Shown here piece by piece: positions 1 to 11,052 of a stretch of DNA of 64,000 nt. A program made the translations under genes and the position numbers. The DNA is taken from the NCBI RefSeq assembly GCF_900182725.1, contig NZ_FXTO01000002.1:124001-188000 (forward strand), given 5' to 3'. The notes under the pieces are model-generated. The model was given only the letters and a program-made list of their open reading frames with translations. It was not told where the DNA came from and made no database searches. Each line of letters begins with the position of its first letter. The stretch's first letter is position 1. The DNA comes from Thalassovita litoralis. Lineage in GTDB: Bacteria > Pseudomonadota > Alphaproteobacteria > Rhodobacterales > Rhodobacteraceae.

Positions 1-2
1 TC

Positions 3-878
3 GCCACGTTCATCGCGCTGTTGGGATTGCCGTTCCTTGGCACCGATTTCGGAAAGGGCGCAACCCGTTGGTATAGTTTGGGGTTTGCCTCGGTTCAGCC
101 GTCTGAATTTCTGAAGCCTGCCTTTGTGATCGTGGCGGCCTGGCTGATGGCCGCCGCACAGGAAATCAACGGCCCGCCGGGGCGGTTGTGGTCCTTTTTT
201 CTGGCGATTGTGATCGTGACCATTCTGGCCTTGCAGCCGGATTTCGGGCAGGCATCGCTGGTGCTGTTTGGCTGGGGCGTGATGTATTTCGTGGCCGGTG
301 CGCCGATTGTGCTGTTGGTGGGCATGGCGGGAATGGCGGTATTGGCCGGAACCTTCGCCTATAACAATTCCCAGCACTTCGCGCGCCGGATTGATGGCTT
401 TCTGTCCCCGGACATCGACCCGCGCACGCAATTGGGCTATGCCACCAATGCCATTCAGGAAGGCGGGTTTTTCGGTGTCGGCGTGGGCGAGGGCGAAGTG
501 AAATGGTCACTGCCCGATGCGCATACGGATTTCATCATCGCGGTGGCCGCCGAAGAATACGGGCTGATTTTGGTTCTGCTGATTCTGGTGTTGTATATGA
601 TCATCGTGGTGCGGTCGTTTTTCCGCCTGATGCGGGAACGTGATCCGTTCATCCGTTTGGCCGGAACCGGGCTGGCGGCGATGTTCGGGGTGCAGGCCAT
701 GATCAACATGGGCGTGGCTGTGCGCCTGCTGCCCGCCAAGGGTATGACGTTGCCCTTTGTCAGCTATGGTGGCTCGTCCCTGATTGCGGGGGGGATTGCC
801 GTGGGCATGTTGCTGGCGTTCACCCGAACCCGCCCCCAAGGCGAAATCGGGGATATTCTGCGGGGACGTTTCAGATGA
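3..878 (+). CDS. ftsW: FtsW, septal peptidoglycan polymerase (5' end outside window)
   Basis: SEDS-family membrane glycosyltransferase that polymerises lipid II at the division septum with its partner class B PBP. The frame is already open at base 3, so the N-terminal membrane helices lie upstream of the window. Visible are the ATRWYSLG...QPSEFLKPA region, several hydrophobic helices and the C-terminal signature [11 protein letters not shown] near 758-784, all typical of FtsW/RodA. FtsW rather than RodA follows from context: its stop overlaps the murG start in an ATGA tetranucleotide (875-878), the usual dcw-cluster order. The family assignment is very secure; only the start is missing. Confidence 0.95.
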   Translation, partial: ATFIALLGLPFLGTDFGKGATRWYSLGFASVQPSEFLKPAFVIVAAWLMAAAQEINGPPGRLWSFFLAIVIVTILALQPDFGQASLVLFGWGVMYFVAGAPIVLLVGMAGMAVLAGTFAYNNSQHFARRIDGFLSPDIDPRTQLGYATNAIQEGGFFGVGVGEGEVKWSLPDAHTDFIIAVAAEEYGLILVLLILVLYMIIVVRSFFRLMRERDPFIRLAGTGLAAMFGVQAMINMGVAVRLLPAKGMTLPFVSYGGSSLIAGGIAVGMLLAFTRTRPQGEIGDILRGRFR

Positions 879-1969
879 CCAATCAGCCGTTGCTGATCAT
901 TGCCGCCGGGGGGACTGGCGGCCATATGTTCCCCGCGCAAGCCTTGGCCGAGGCGATGCTGCGCAAGGGCTGGCGGGTGAAGCTGTCCACCGATGCGCGC
1001 GGCGCGCGCTATACCGGCGGGTTTCCGCATACGGTAGAGATCGAACAGGTCTCCAGCGCGACCTTTGCCCGTGGGGGGGCGCTGGCAAAGCTGGCGGTGC
1101 CGTTCCGCGTACTGGGCGGCGTGTTGGGGATGACCCTGCGCATGACGCGGGACAAGCCCGTGGCCGTGGTGGGGTTTGGTGGCTATCCGTCAATCCCGGC
1201 CATCGGGGCGGCAACGCTGTTGCGACTGCCCCGGATGATCCATGAACAGAACGGTATTCTGGGCCGGGTGAACCAGATTTTTGCCAAGCGCGTAGATGTC
1301 GTGGCCTGTGGAACATGGCCGACCACCCTGCCCGAAGGGGTCGAGGGTGTGCATACCGGCAACCCCGTGCGCAAGGCCGTGCATGATCGTGCGGGGGCGG
1401 CCTATATCACGCCGGGGGAATACCCGATGTCGATCCTTGTGATGGGCGGATCGCAGGGGGCGCGCATCCTGTCGGATGTGGTGCCGGGCGCGATTGCGGC
1501 CCTGCCGCCGGATCTGTTGCAATATATCCGCGTTAGCCATCAGGCGCGGGACGAAGATCACGAACGTGTCACCCGGTTTTATGCAGATCACGGGATCGCG
1601 GCGGATGTGCAGCCGTTTTTCAATGATGTTCCCGCACGGATGAGCGAGGCGCAATTGGTGATCTCGCGGTCGGGCGCGTCCAGCGTGGCGGATATTTCGG
1701 TGATTGGGCGGCCTTCCATCCTTGTGCCGTTCGCGGCGGCGACGGGGGACCACCAGACCGCCAATGCCCGTGGGCTGGTTGACGCCGGGGCGGCGATCCT
1801 GATCCCGGAAAACCGGCTTGAGGTTTCTACGCTGGCAGAGCAAATAGCTGCGGTGCTGACCAATCCTCGGGGGGCGCAGATGATGGCCCATGCCGCGCTT
1901 AGCTGCGGTAAACCCGAAGCGACACAGGAACTGGTCAGCATGGTCGAGGCGCTGGCAAAGAAGGACTGA
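875..1969 (+). CDS. murG: MurG, lipid II-forming GlcNAc transferase
   Basis: Transfers GlcNAc from UDP-GlcNAc to lipid I, giving lipid II, at the inner face of the membrane (EC 2.4.1.227). 364 aa, normal length. The N-terminal G-loop [10 protein letters not shown] is at residues 12-21; further family motifs are [20 protein letters not shown], the second glycine loop VMGGSQGA and the donor-binding [11 protein letters not shown] with QTANAR. The ATG lies in an ATGA overlap with the ftsW stop, suggesting translational coupling. murC follows 4 bases after its stop. Confidence 0.97.
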   Translation: MTNQPLLIIAAGGTGGHMFPAQALAEAMLRKGWRVKLSTDARGARYTGGFPHTVEIEQVSSATFARGGALAKLAVPFRVLGGVLGMTLRMTRDKPVAVVGFGGYPSIPAIGAATLLRLPRMIHEQNGILGRVNQIFAKRVDVVACGTWPTTLPEGVEGVHTGNPVRKAVHDRAGAAYITPGEYPMSILVMGGSQGARILSDVVPGAIAALPPDLLQYIRVSHQARDEDHERVTRFYADHGIAADVQPFFNDVPARMSEAQLVISRSGASSVADISVIGRPSILVPFAAATGDHQTANARGLVDAGAAILIPENRLEVSTLAEQIAAVLTNPRGAQMMAHAALSCGKPEATQELVSMVEALAKKD

Positions 1970-1973
1970 CGAC

Positions 1974-3374
1974 ATGAACGCTGCAACCAAGCTGCCCACC
2001 GATGTAGGCCCGATTCATTTTGTGGGGATCGGTGGCATTGGCATGTCCGGCATCGCCGAAGTGCTGCTGAACCACGGTTACAGCGTGCAGGGCAGTGACC
2101 TGAAAACCAGCAAGATCACCGACCGTCTGGCCGGGATGGGGGCCACTGTCTTCGAGGGGCAGCGGGCTGAAAATCTGGCCGGGGCCGAAGTGATCGTGAT
2201 TTCCAGCGCCATCAAGCCGGGCAATCCGGAACTGGACGAGGCCCGCCGTTTGGGCCTGCCCGTTGTGCGCCGGGCGGAAATGCTGGCCGAACTGATGCGC
2301 CTGAAATCCAATATCGCCGTGGCCGGAACGCATGGCAAGACGACCACCACGACGATGGTGGCGACGCTGCTGGATGCGGGCGGGGTGGACCCGACCGTGA
2401 TCAATGGCGGGATCATTCATGCCTATGGGTCCAACGCCCGGATGGGCGAAGGCGAATGGATGGTGGTCGAAGCGGATGAAAGCGACGGCACCTTTAACCG
2501 GCTGCCTGCGACGATTGCGATTGTCACCAATATCGACCCCGAACACATGGAACATTGGGGGACGATTGAAAACCTGCGCAAGGGGTTTCTGGATTTCGTG
2601 TCCAACATCCCGTTCTACGGGCTGGCCGTGTGCTGCACTGACCACCCCGAAGTTCAGGCGCTGGTGGGAAAAATTACGGATCGCCGCGTTGTGACATTTG
2701 GGTTCAACGCGCAGGCGGATGTGCGCGCGGCCAACCTGACCTATAAAAAGGGTGTGGCGCATTTCGATATTCTGCTTCAGGCCGAAGGGATCAAGATCGA
2801 AGATTGCAGCCTGCCGATGCCGGGGGATCACAACGTCTCCAACGCGCTGGCGGCTGTTGCGGTGGCCCGCCATCTGGGCATGAAAGCCGAGGAAATCCGC
2901 GCCGCATTGGCGGCGTTCGGTGGGGTGAACCGGCGCTTTACCAAGGTGGGCGAAGTGAATGGTGTCACCATCATCGACGATTACGGCCACCACCCGGTAG
3001 AAATTGCTGCTGTGCTGAAAGCCGCCCGTCAGGCCAGCGAAGGCCGCGTGATCGCTGTACATCAGCCGCACCGCTATACCCGGTTGCATTCGCTGTTCGA
3101 TGATTTCTGTGCCTGTTTCAACGATGCCGATGTTGTAGGCATTGCCGAAGTTTACGCCGCAGGTGAAGCCCCGATCGAGGGGGCTACCCGTGATGATCTG
3201 GTGGCCGGGCTGATCCGCCACGGTCATCGCCACGCCAGCGCCATCCTGACCGAGGACGATCTGGAACGGCTGGTGCGTGAGCAGGCCAAACCGGGCGATA
3301 TTGTGGTATGTCTGGGGGCCGGGACGATCAGCGCATGGGCGCATAACCTGCCAGAGCGTCTGAAAACCGTCTGA
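1974..3374 (+). CDS. murC: MurC, UDP-N-acetylmuramate--L-alanine ligase
   Basis: ATP-dependent Mur ligase adding L-Ala to UDP-MurNAc (EC 6.3.2.8), the first peptide-stem step. 466 aa from ATG 1974. The frame is open further upstream inside murG, but this ATG directly precedes the family N-terminus ([14 protein letters not shown]) and lies 4 bases after the murG stop, so it is preferred. Rossmann-like N-domain, P-loop [30 protein letters not shown] and HQPHRYTR are all visible. In many alphaproteobacteria murB follows directly; here a permease and DUF2484 intervene. Confidence 0.97.
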   Translation: MNAATKLPTDVGPIHFVGIGGIGMSGIAEVLLNHGYSVQGSDLKTSKITDRLAGMGATVFEGQRAENLAGAEVIVISSAIKPGNPELDEARRLGLPVVRRAEMLAELMRLKSNIAVAGTHGKTTTTTMVATLLDAGGVDPTVINGGIIHAYGSNARMGEGEWMVVEADESDGTFNRLPATIAIVTNIDPEHMEHWGTIENLRKGFLDFVSNIPFYGLAVCCTDHPEVQALVGKITDRRVVTFGFNAQADVRAANLTYKKGVAHFDILLQAEGIKIEDCSLPMPGDHNVSNALAAVAVARHLGMKAEEIRAALAAFGGVNRRFTKVGEVNGVTIIDDYGHHPVEIAAVLKAARQASEGRVIAVHQPHRYTRLHSLFDDFCACFNDADVVGIAEVYAAGEAPIEGATRDDLVAGLIRHGHRHASAILTEDDLERLVREQAKPGDIVVCLGAGTISAWAHNLPERLKTV

Positions 3375-3450
3375 GTGCTGCAAAAGGGCGCTTGCTGGGC
3401 GGTCCGGGCTTGATTTTGACCCTATGGCGGGCTGATCTGTTGGCGCAGAT

Positions 3451-3472
3451 GAGTATTTTCGGCAAGATGAAA
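3451..3472 (+). repeat. Copy A of a 22-base intergenic motif
   Basis: GAGTATTT, three variable bases, then GCAAGATGAAA. The same string with identical fixed positions occurs at 22923-22944 (minus), 36439-36460 and 44801-44822. Here it lies between murC and the permease gene, and the bases right after it (GGGG) may serve as part of the ribosome binding site of the permease. Function unknown. Confidence 0.75.
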
Positions 3473-3481
3473 GGGGCGGGC

Positions 3482-4669
3482 GTGGCGCAGGAACTAAAAC
3501 GCCGGATTGGTCTGGGACTGCTGACCGCCTATGGCGTGGGCGTCATGGTCGGCGCGGGGATTTATGTGCTGGTCGGGGCCGTCGCTGCCGAGGCCGGGGT
3601 TTGGGCGCCGGTATCCTTTTTGATTGCGGGTCTGGTCGCCGCGCCCACGGCGCTGAGCTACGCCGAATTTTCCGCCCGCATCCCCGAAGCCGCAGGCGAA
3701 GCGGCCTATGTTGCCCAAGGGCTGAAGCTGCCTTTTATCGCTGTGCTGGTAGGGCTGGCCATTGTCGCTGCCGGAACAATATCAGCGGCGGCGGTGCTGC
3801 GTGGGGGCATGGGCTATCTGACGGCGGCTGTCGATGTGCCGCTGGAGTGGGCCGTGGTTGCGGGCGGCGTGTTGCTGACGTTGGTTGCTGTTCTGGGGGT
3901 TCTGGAAAGCATGGCCTTGGCCGCGCTGTTCACCGTAGCTGAACTGGCAGGGTTGGGGTTGGTCGTTTTCGCCGGATCGGTGGCGCCGGTGTCACCGGAT
4001 TTCACCATGCCCGATGTGCCGCTGTGGTCCGGGATCGGGGCGGGGGCGGTTCTGGCCTTTTTCGCTTTTATTGGGTTCGAGGACATCGTAAACATGGCCG
4101 AAGAGGTCGAGCGCCCCGAACGTGTCGTGCCGCGGGCCATCCTGTTGTCGCTGATCCTGACCAGCCTGATTTACGGGGCTGTCGCGGTGGCGGCGGTGCG
4201 TGCCGTCCCGTTGGAGGAATTGGCCGCTTCGGAGCAGCCCCTTGTATTGGTCTGGGATGCCGGGATCGGGGGGAACAGTTCTTTTTTCGTGCTGATTGCG
4301 GCGGTGGCGGCGTTGAACGGGGTTCTGGCGCAGATCGTCATGGCTAGCCGGGTGCTGTTTGGGCTGGGCAAACGATCCATCCTGTTGCGGGTGTTCCATC
4401 ATGCGCATCCACGGTTCGGCACCCCGGTTCTGGCAACGCTGTTGCTGGGGGTGGCGGTGATCTATGGGGCGCTGGCCTTGCCTGTGGCGACATTGGCGGG
4501 GGCGACCTCGGCCCTGTTGCTGGGGGTGTTCGTGCTGGTGAATGCGGCGCTGATCATGGTGAAACGGGATCAGCCCAAGGCGGCCTTTACCGTTCCGATG
4601 GCGATGCCTGTGGTGGGGTTGGTTCTGGCGTTGGGGGCGCTGTTGATGACGACGGGGATATTGGGATGA
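3482..4669 (+). CDS. APC-superfamily amino acid permease
   Basis: Integral membrane amino acid transporter of the APC superfamily. The first helix holds GVMVGAGIYVLVG, the glycine-rich unwound segment that binds substrate in this fold, followed by about eleven more hydrophobic segments. I prefer GTG 3482: the in-frame ATGs at 3449 and 3467 lie inside the 22-base motif repeated elsewhere in the window, and a purine-rich AAAGGGG precedes the GTG; 395 aa results. The stop overlaps the DUF2484 start (ATGA at 4666). Substrate cannot be predicted. An amino acid permease is unusual inside a dcw cluster. Confidence 0.85.
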   Translation: MAQELKRRIGLGLLTAYGVGVMVGAGIYVLVGAVAAEAGVWAPVSFLIAGLVAAPTALSYAEFSARIPEAAGEAAYVAQGLKLPFIAVLVGLAIVAAGTISAAAVLRGGMGYLTAAVDVPLEWAVVAGGVLLTLVAVLGVLESMALAALFTVAELAGLGLVVFAGSVAPVSPDFTMPDVPLWSGIGAGAVLAFFAFIGFEDIVNMAEEVERPERVVPRAILLSLILTSLIYGAVAVAAVRAVPLEELAASEQPLVLVWDAGIGGNSSFFVLIAAVAALNGVLAQIVMASRVLFGLGKRSILLRVFHHAHPRFGTPVLATLLLGVAVIYGALALPVATLAGATSALLLGVFVLVNAALIMVKRDQPKAAFTVPMAMPVVGLVLALGALLMTTGILG

Positions 4670-4929
4670 CGTGGCCATTGACCTTGGCCTGCGTTTGGTT
4701 CGTGGGGGCCAATCTGGGCGCGATGTTCCCCAGCCGCCGGAATCATTGGCCGTTTGCCTATGGGTTGATTGCTGTGGGGATTCCCATTCTGGGCGCGGTG
4801 GTTTATCAGCATGGGCCTTGGGTCGGGTTGCTGGTGATGGCGGCGGCGATGTCGGTGTTGCGCTGGCCCGTGATTTACCTGTTCCGTTGGATCAAACGCG
4901 GGGGAAAGGCGAAAGATGCAGATGCCTGA
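4666..4929 (+). CDS. DUF2484 small membrane protein
   Basis: 87 aa protein with three hydrophobic segments and a basic C-terminus ([10 protein letters not shown]), so probably an inner-membrane protein. I recognise it as the DUF2484 type that sits between murC and murB in Rhodobacterales; its function is not known. It overlaps the permease stop by ATGA at its start, and its own last 14 bases overlap the murB start, so translation of the three genes is probably coupled. A link with cell-wall synthesis is inferred only from position. Confidence 0.8.
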   Translation: MTWPLTLACVWFVGANLGAMFPSRRNHWPFAYGLIAVGIPILGAVVYQHGPWVGLLVMAAAMSVLRWPVIYLFRWIKRGGKAKDADA

Positions 4930-5839
4930 GGTGCGGGGGCGGCTGACGCCCCAAAGACCGCTGTCCGATCTGACGTGGTTGCGCGTGGGTGGCCCGGCGG
5001 ATTGGCTGTTCCAGCCTGCCGATGTGCAGGATTTACAAGCGTTTCTGGCCGCGCTGGACCCGGATGTGACTGTGTTCCCGATGGGGGTTGGGTCTAACCT
5101 GATCGTGCGGGATGGGGGGCTGCGGGCGGTGGTGATCCGTCTGGGGCGTGGGTTCAATGCGATCACGGTTCAGGGCAACCGCGTGACGGCGGGGGCGGCG
5201 GCGCTGGATGCGCATGTAGCCCGCAAGGCGGCGGAAGCGGGTGTCGACCTGACATTTTTGCGCACCATCCCCGGCAGCATTGGCGGCGCGGTGCGGATGA
5301 ATGCGGGGTGCTACGGGTCTTATACCGCTGATGTGTTCGTTGAGGCCAAGGCCGTGACGCGGGACGGGGCGCTGGTGACATTGAACGCCTCTGATCTGGG
5401 GTTTCAGTACCGCCAGACCGATTTACCCGAAGGCATGGTTTTGGTCGAAGCCACGTTCGAGGCCCCGGCTGGCGATCCGGCGGAACTGGCCGCGCGGATG
5501 GAAGATCAGCTTGCCAAGCGGGACGCGACCCAGCCCACGAAAGACCGCAGCGCGGGCAGCACGTTCCGCAATCCGGCGGGGTTTTCCAGCACAGGGCGCG
5601 CCGATGATGTGCATGATCTGAAGGCGTGGAAGGTGATTGACGACGCCGGGATGCGCGGGACGCGACGCGGTGGCGCACAGATGAGCGAAAAACACTCGAA
5701 TTTCCTGATCAATACGGGGGCGGCAACGGCTGCCGATCTGGAAGGATTGGGAGAAGACGTGCGAAAAAAGGTTTACGATTCCTGCGGGATCACGCTACAG
5801 TGGGAAATCATGCGCGTCGGTGAACCGGCGCCGGAATAA
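4916..5839 (+). CDS. murB: MurB, UDP-N-acetylenolpyruvoylglucosamine reductase
   Basis: FAD-dependent reduction of UDP-GlcNAc-enolpyruvate to UDP-MurNAc (EC 1.3.1.98). 307 aa. FAD-binding segment [12 protein letters not shown], then the family motif [19 protein letters not shown], and the C-terminal [12 protein letters not shown] whose serine acts as proton donor in the family. A second ATG two codons on (4922) is an alternative start. The start lies inside the DUF2484 gene. It is followed by a 100-base gap with two hairpins before ddl. Confidence 0.96.
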   Translation: MQMPEVRGRLTPQRPLSDLTWLRVGGPADWLFQPADVQDLQAFLAALDPDVTVFPMGVGSNLIVRDGGLRAVVIRLGRGFNAITVQGNRVTAGAAALDAHVARKAAEAGVDLTFLRTIPGSIGGAVRMNAGCYGSYTADVFVEAKAVTRDGALVTLNASDLGFQYRQTDLPEGMVLVEATFEAPAGDPAELAARMEDQLAKRDATQPTKDRSAGSTFRNPAGFSSTGRADDVHDLKAWKVIDDAGMRGTRRGGAQMSEKHSNFLINTGAATAADLEGLGEDVRKKVYDSCGITLQWEIMRVGEPAPE

Positions 5840-5840
5840 A

Positions 5841-5880
5841 GGGGCGGAGCGCCCCATATCAGGCCCGCAAAAGATGGGCC
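5841..5880 (+). other. Two tandem hairpins between murB and ddl
   Basis: GGGGCG (5841-5846) pairs with CGCCCC (5850-5855) over a GAG loop, and GGCCC (5862-5866) pairs with GGGCC (5876-5880). They fill the only sizeable gap in the otherwise overlapping murG-ftsA run. No T-run follows, so this may be an RNA-processing or stability element rather than an intrinsic terminator. Confidence 0.4.
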
Positions 5881-5939
5881 ATCAGAAGCAGAAACATGGG
5901 CCGTATCAACGGCTTGGAACATTGAGGCACAAAGTGGGT

Positions 5940-6854
5940 ATGTCGAGCAGGACAACCCCGAAAGTGGCGGTGTTGATGGGCGGACCCTCGGCCGAGCGCG
6001 AGGTGTCGCTGTCAACCGGACGTGAATGCGCCGCCGCGCTGAGGGGAGAAGGATTCGAAGTGGTCGAGGTCGATGCTGGCCCCGATCTGCCCGCGCGGCT
6101 GACCGAAATCCAACCCGATGTGGTATTCAACGCCCTGCATGGCCGCTGGGGCGAGGATGGCTGTGTACAGGGTTTGTTGGAATGGCTGAAAATTCCCTAC
6201 ACCCATTCGGGGGTTTTGTCCTCGGCCCTGGCGATGGACAAGGAGCGCACGAAACAGGTGTATCGCGCCGCCGGGCTGCCGGTGGTCGATAGTGTTCTGG
6301 CAGCGAAATCTGACGTTCAGGCCCGCCATGTGATGCCGCCGCCCTATGTGGTGAAACCCTATAACGAAGGGTCATCGGTTGGGGTGTATATCGTGCAAGA
6401 GGCCGCGAACGGCCCGCCGCACCTGAATGAAAATATGCCCGACCTGCTGATGGTGGAAACCTATGCGCCGGGGCGGGAACTGACGACAACCGTGATGGGC
6501 GACCGGGCCTTGACGGTGACGGATATTGTGACCGACGGTTGGTATGATTATCACGCCAAATATGCCGAGGGCGGATCGTATCATGTGGTTCCGGCGGACA
6601 TCCCGGCAGAGATTTTCGATGCCTGTATGGACTACGCCTTGCGGGCACATCAGGCGTTGGGCTGTCGTGGGCTGAGCCGGACCGATTTCCGTTGGGACGA
6701 AAGCCGGGGGCTGGATGGGCTGATCCTGTTGGAAACCAACACCCAGCCGGGCATGACGCCGACATCGCTTAGCCCCGAACAGGCCGCGAAAACCGGGATC
6801 AGTTTCGGTCAGCTTTGCCGCTGGATGGTGGAGGATGCCTCGTGCAACAGGTAA
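5940..6854 (+). CDS. ddl: D-alanine--D-alanine ligase
   Basis: ATP-grasp enzyme forming D-Ala-D-Ala for the peptidoglycan stem (EC 6.3.2.4). From ATG 5940 it is 304 aa, the usual DdlB length; the frame is open upstream to 5820, but those codons look unrelated to the family. Motifs: [11 protein letters not shown] at the N-terminus, [19 protein letters not shown]-binding [12 protein letters not shown] and C-terminal [10 protein letters not shown] with the metal and substrate ligands. GTG 6842 of ftsQ lies within its last codons. Confidence 0.95.
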   Translation: MSSRTTPKVAVLMGGPSAEREVSLSTGRECAAALRGEGFEVVEVDAGPDLPARLTEIQPDVVFNALHGRWGEDGCVQGLLEWLKIPYTHSGVLSSALAMDKERTKQVYRAAGLPVVDSVLAAKSDVQARHVMPPPYVVKPYNEGSSVGVYIVQEAANGPPHLNENMPDLLMVETYAPGRELTTTVMGDRALTVTDIVTDGWYDYHAKYAEGGSYHVVPADIPAEIFDACMDYALRAHQALGCRGLSRTDFRWDESRGLDGLILLETNTQPGMTPTSLSPEQAAKTGISFGQLCRWMVEDASCNR

Positions 6855-7708
6855 GCCGCAAAGCCGATCCCGCGCCATCGCGGCTGGCCTATCGGATGCA
6901 GCGCATGATGCTGACCCCGCTGGTGCGGGGGCTGGTGCGGATTGGTTTGCCGTTTGCCCTGGCCTTGGGCGGGGCAACGATTTACCTGTCGGATGAACAG
7001 CGGGTGGATAATATCCGGCTGGCTTTTTCCGACATTCGCAAACAGATCGAATCTCGCCCTGAATTCATGGTCAAGCTGATGGCGGTGGACGGGGCCGGGC
7101 CAACGATTGCGGACGACATTCGGGAAATCGTTTCGATTGATTTCCCGGTTAGTTCTTTTGATCTGTCGCTGGAGGAAATCCGCGAAACCATTCTGGAATT
7201 ACCGGCTGTGGCGGATGCCTCGGTGCGGATCAGGCCGGGTGGGGTGCTTCAGGTCGATCTGAAGGAGCGCGTGCCGGTGGTGTTGTGGCGGTCCCCACAG
7301 GGTTTGGTTCTGCTGGATGCCGACGGCAATTACGTGGGCGAGGCGGAATCGCGTCTGGCGCATAAGGAACTGCCGGTTGTCGCAGGTGACGGGGCCGAAC
7401 ACGCGGTAAAGGAAGCGATGCAGCTTTTCCGCGCGGCTGGCCCTGTGGCGGGTCGGGTGCGCGGGCTTGTGCGCATGGGGGAACGGCGCTGGGATGTCGT
7501 TCTGGATCGCGGGCAGCGGATTTTATTGCCTGCGGATAACCCGGTGCAGGCATTGGAACGGGTGCTGGTTCTGAACCAGTCGCAGGACATGATGGCGCGT
7601 GATCTGGCACATGTAGATATGCGGATCGCGGCGCGGCCAACCATTCGGATGAACCCGGATGCGGTGGACCAATGGTGGCGGATCAAGAAGATCAGTGCAG
7701 GAGACTGA
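6842..7708 (+). CDS. ftsQ: FtsQ, division protein
   Basis: Bitopic membrane protein of the divisome that links FtsB/FtsL and the septal synthase complex. 288 aa from GTG 6842, which overlaps the end of ddl by 13 bases and has GGAGG about eight bases upstream. Short basic cytoplasmic N-terminus, one transmembrane helix at roughly residues 27-47, then a periplasmic POTRA domain ([19 protein letters not shown]) and the beta domain with [11 protein letters not shown]. The sequence is poorly conserved in general, so identity rests partly on position between ddl and ftsA. Confidence 0.93.
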   Translation: MQQVSRKADPAPSRLAYRMQRMMLTPLVRGLVRIGLPFALALGGATIYLSDEQRVDNIRLAFSDIRKQIESRPEFMVKLMAVDGAGPTIADDIREIVSIDFPVSSFDLSLEEIRETILELPAVADASVRIRPGGVLQVDLKERVPVVLWRSPQGLVLLDADGNYVGEAESRLAHKELPVVAGDGAEHAVKEAMQLFRAAGPVAGRVRGLVRMGERRWDVVLDRGQRILLPADNPVQALERVLVLNQSQDMMARDLAHVDMRIAARPTIRMNPDAVDQWWRIKKISAGD

Positions 7709-7714
7709 CGGGAC

Positions 7715-9049
7715 ATGACCGAGCTTTACGAGTCGCAGCGTGCGATGCGGAACATGCGCAAGGCGGCAATGCAGCGTGGCGTGATTGCTATTCTGGATGT
7801 GGGCAGCTCGAAAATCGGCTGTCTTGTGCTGCGCTTTGATGGCAGTGATCGCCTGAAAGAAACCGAAGGCGTTGGCCCGATGGCGGGGCAGGCGGGGTTC
7901 CGGGTGATCGGCGCGGCAACAACCCGGTCGCGCGGCGTGCGTTTTGGCGAAATCGACGCCATGCAGGAAACCGAACGCGCCATTCGTACCGCTGTGCAGG
8001 CGGCGCAGAAAATGGCGAATATCCGGGTGGATCATGTGATTGCTTGCTTTGCCGGGGCCGAACCGCGTAGCTATGGCTTGGCTGGTTCTATTGATGTCGA
8101 GGGTAATCTGGTTTCCGAACAGGATATCAGCCGGGTTCTGTCGTCCTGTGATGTGCCTGATTATGGCATGGGCCGCGAAGTGCTGCACGCGCAGCCGGTG
8201 AATTTCGCGCTGGATCATCGTTCTGGTCTGTCAGACCCGCGTGGGCAAATCGGGCAGACGCTTTCAACCGATATGCACATGCTGACCGTCGAGGCGACTG
8301 CCGTCCACAATCTGGCCCATTGCGTGAAACGGTGTGATCTGGAATTGGCGGGCATAGCCTCGTCTGCCTATGTGGCGGGGGTTTCGGCACTGGTCGAGGA
8401 CGAGCAAGAACTGGGGGCGGCCTGTATTGATATGGGCGGCGGCACCACCAGCCTGTCGATCTTTATGAAAAAGCATATGATCTATGCCGATACCGTTCGG
8501 ATGGGCGGGGATCATGTGACGGGTGACATCTCGATGGGGTTGTCCGTGCCGTTCAATACGGCCGAGCGGATCAAGACGTTCTATGGCGGTGTCGTGGCAA
8601 CCGGCATGGATGACCGTGAAATGATTGATCTGGAAGGCGATACTGGCGATTGGGAACACGACCGCCGCAGCGTCAGCCGGGCCGAACTGATCGGTATCAT
8701 GCGCCCGCGTGTCGAAGAAGTTCTGGAAAAAGTCCGCGCCCGACTGGATGCGGCGGGGTTCGATCATCTGCCCAGCCAGCAAATCGTGCTGACGGGGGGA
8801 GGAAGCCAGATTCCGGGGCTGGATGGCTTGGCAAGCCGCATTCTGGGGCATCAGGTGCGGTTAGGGCGTCCCCTGCGGGTGCATGGGCTGCCGCAGGCCG
8901 CAACAGGGCCGGGTTTTGCGGGGGCGGTGGGGCTGTGCCTGTTCGCTGCGCATCCGCAGGACGAATGGTGGGACTTCGATCTGCCGGTCGAACGTTATCC
9001 CGCCCGGTCGCTGCGTCGTGCCGTCAAATGGTTCCGCGATAACTGGTAA
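7715..9049 (+). CDS. ftsA: FtsA, actin-like division protein
   Basis: Tethers FtsZ filaments to the membrane and recruits later divisome proteins. 444 aa, starting 6 bases after the ftsQ stop. Actin-fold ATPase motifs: AILDVGSSKIGCL (phosphate 1), IDMGGGTTSLSIF (phosphate 2) and LTGGGSQIPGLDGL (adenosine). The C-terminal RSLRRAVKWFRDNW forms a basic amphipathic helix, the expected membrane-targeting sequence. ftsZ follows after 178 bases, room enough for its own promoter. Confidence 0.96.
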   Translation: MTELYESQRAMRNMRKAAMQRGVIAILDVGSSKIGCLVLRFDGSDRLKETEGVGPMAGQAGFRVIGAATTRSRGVRFGEIDAMQETERAIRTAVQAAQKMANIRVDHVIACFAGAEPRSYGLAGSIDVEGNLVSEQDISRVLSSCDVPDYGMGREVLHAQPVNFALDHRSGLSDPRGQIGQTLSTDMHMLTVEATAVHNLAHCVKRCDLELAGIASSAYVAGVSALVEDEQELGAACIDMGGGTTSLSIFMKKHMIYADTVRMGGDHVTGDISMGLSVPFNTAERIKTFYGGVVATGMDDREMIDLEGDTGDWEHDRRSVSRAELIGIMRPRVEEVLEKVRARLDAAGFDHLPSQQIVLTGGGSQIPGLDGLASRILGHQVRLGRPLRVHGLPQAATGPGFAGAVGLCLFAAHPQDEWWDFDLPVERYPARSLRRAVKWFRDNW

Positions 9050-9227
9050 GCCCCATATCTGGCCATTTCGGCGAAATCCCGCGTAGCTGCGCTGCAAAAA
9101 AGCCCATATTTTGTGGTTTTTTTGCGCTTTTTTACGTGACGATCCGGTGCGTTCTGGGTAACAATGGCCGGTAATAGGCAGAAAAATCACCTGCGCAAGG
9201 CAGGCTAAACATCAGGCGGACAGATCC

Positions 9228-10844
9228 ATGACTTTGAACCTTTCGATGCCCGGACAAGATGAGCTGAAACCTCGTATCACCGTGTTTGGTGTCGGTGGGG
9301 CCGGGGGGAATGCGGTCAACAACATGATCCAGCAGGAATTGGCTGGGGTCGATTTTGTTGTGGCCAACACGGATGCGCAGGCGTTGCAGCAATCCCGCGC
9401 CGAAAATCGCATTCAACTGGGCGTGAAAGTCACCGAAGGTTTGGGTGCGGGGGCGCGTGCCTCGGTTGGGGCTGCTGCTGCCGAAGAAAGCATTGAACAA
9501 ATCGTCGACCATCTGGCAGGCGCGCATATGTGTTTTATCACCGCCGGTATGGGCGGCGGGACCGGCACTGGTGCTGCCCCGATCATCGCGCAGGCTGCGC
9601 GTGAATTGGGTGTGCTGACCGTTGGTGTCGTGACCAAGCCGTTCCAGTTCGAAGGCGCAAAACGGATGCGTCAGGCCGAAGAAGGCGTGGAAACCCTGCA
9701 AAAGATGGTCGATACGCTGATCATCATTCCGAACCAGAACCTGTTCCGTCTGGCCAATGAAAAAACCACCTTTACCGAAGCTTTCGCAATGGCCGATGAC
9801 GTGCTGTATCAGGGCGTCAAAGGTGTGACCGATCTGATGGTGAAACCGGGCCTGATCAACCTTGACTTTGCTGACGTGCGCTCGGTCATGGATGAAATGG
9901 GCAAGGCCATGATGGGAACCGGCGAAGCCAACGGCGAAGATCGCGCCATTCAGGCCGCCGAGAAAGCCATCGCCAACCCGCTGCTGGATGAAATCAGCCT
10001 GAAAGGCGCCAAAGGCGTGCTGATCAACATCACCGGCGGACATGACCTGACCCTGTTTGAACTGGACGAAGCCGCCAACCGTATCCGCGAAGAGGTGGAC
10101 CCGGATGCCAACATCATCGTCGGTTCGACGCTGGACACGGATATGGATGGCATGATGCGCGTCTCGGTCGTGGCGACTGGCATTGACGCATCCGAAGTTG
10201 TGTTGGAAGTCCCGGTGCCGCGTCGTTCGATGGCCGCACCCTTGAAGCAGACCGTGGCCGCAGAAGATAACAAAGAAGCGGCGCCGGTCGCGGCGCAACC
10301 CGTTGCAGCAGAACAAGCCGCCGTTGCGGAACCTTCGCTGTTTCAGGAATTGGATGCTCCAAAGCCCGCGCCGGTAGCAGCGCAAGAAGTCTATGATGAC
10401 GAATACGAGGTAGAGGACGATCTGCCTCCGCCCGCCTATCGCCCGCAGGTCGCGGAATTCCAGCCGCAGCATGAAGCCGTAGAAGCGCCCGCTGAATCCT
10501 TTGTTGCGCCGAAAGCGCCGATGGCTGGCACCCCGTCAGCCGAAGCGATGGCCCGCCTGCAAGCCGCCGTTCAGAAAGCCCCGGCGCGTCCGGCGCAATC
10601 GCCGGTGGCCCAGCGTCCTGCAACCCCGGCAACGCCCGCTGCGGCCCCCCGTGTCGAGGCGGAAAAAGCCCGGTTTGGTATCAATTCGTTGATTAACCGG
10701 ATGACAGGACACGGCCACGATGCGGCCCCGCAAGCTGCCGCGCGTCAGCAGCCAGCCGTTCAGCCGCAAGAGCAAAAAGCGGCAGCGGACCCGGAACAGG
10801 ACCGGATCGAAATCCCGGCTTTCCTGCGCCGCCAGGCGAATTGA
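9228..10844 (+). CDS. ftsZ: FtsZ, tubulin-like division GTPase
   Basis: Forms the cytokinetic Z ring. 538 aa, longer than the E. coli protein because of a roughly 200-residue proline/alanine/glutamate-rich C-terminal linker, a feature common in alphaproteobacteria. The GTPase core shows [14 protein letters not shown], the tubulin signature [10 protein letters not shown] and the catalytic T7 segment NLDFADV. The conserved C-terminal peptide that binds FtsA and other partners is seen as [13 protein letters not shown] strong terminator follows 20 bases after the stop. Confidence 0.98.
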   Translation: MTLNLSMPGQDELKPRITVFGVGGAGGNAVNNMIQQELAGVDFVVANTDAQALQQSRAENRIQLGVKVTEGLGAGARASVGAAAAEESIEQIVDHLAGAHMCFITAGMGGGTGTGAAPIIAQAARELGVLTVGVVTKPFQFEGAKRMRQAEEGVETLQKMVDTLIIIPNQNLFRLANEKTTFTEAFAMADDVLYQGVKGVTDLMVKPGLINLDFADVRSVMDEMGKAMMGTGEANGEDRAIQAAEKAIANPLLDEISLKGAKGVLINITGGHDLTLFELDEAANRIREEVDPDANIIVGSTLDTDMDGMMRVSVVATGIDASEVVLEVPVPRRSMAAPLKQTVAAEDNKEAAPVAAQPVAAEQAAVAEPSLFQELDAPKPAPVAAQEVYDDEYEVEDDLPPPAYRPQVAEFQPQHEAVEAPAESFVAPKAPMAGTPSAEAMARLQAAVQKAPARPAQSPVAQRPATPATPAAAPRVEAEKARFGINSLINRMTGHGHDAAPQAAARQQPAVQPQEQKAAADPEQDRIEIPAFLRRQAN

Positions 10845-10866
10845 CCTAAGGTTACAAAGCAATCGA

Positions 10867-10898
10867 AAAGCCACCCTTTCGGGTGGCTTTTTCTTTTT
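10867..10898 (+). terminator. Intrinsic terminator after ftsZ
   Basis: A 10-bp stem AAAGCCACCC/GGGTGGCTTT with a TTTC tetraloop (10867-10890) followed by a T-rich run. It closes the division cluster and separates it from lpxC. Confidence 0.9.
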
Positions 10899-11052
10899 AA
10901 AACAAGAGATTGAGCTGTGAATAGGCGGGTTTGCGCCAGTCCCTTTCCGGGATGTTTCAATGCGTTACAAAGATTGAATTGAGGCTTTTCCTTGTCGCAT
11001 TTATCTATATGCCAGAGCAAAAAAGATCGCCGAAAAGGCATTGGGGAACATC

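Noticed and set aside
1935-3383. Long open frame of 482 codons on the minus strand
   Set aside because: Antisense to murC over its full length, His/Gln/Arg-rich composition, and no domain; a codon-bias shadow.
3449-3481. ATG 3449 or 3467 as the permease start
   Set aside because: Both ATGs lie in the repeated 22-base motif; the motif occurs elsewhere without a gene start at that place. Not excluded, only less likely than GTG 3482.
9132-10472. Long open frame of 446 codons on the minus strand
   Set aside because: Entirely antisense to ftsZ with low-complexity composition.
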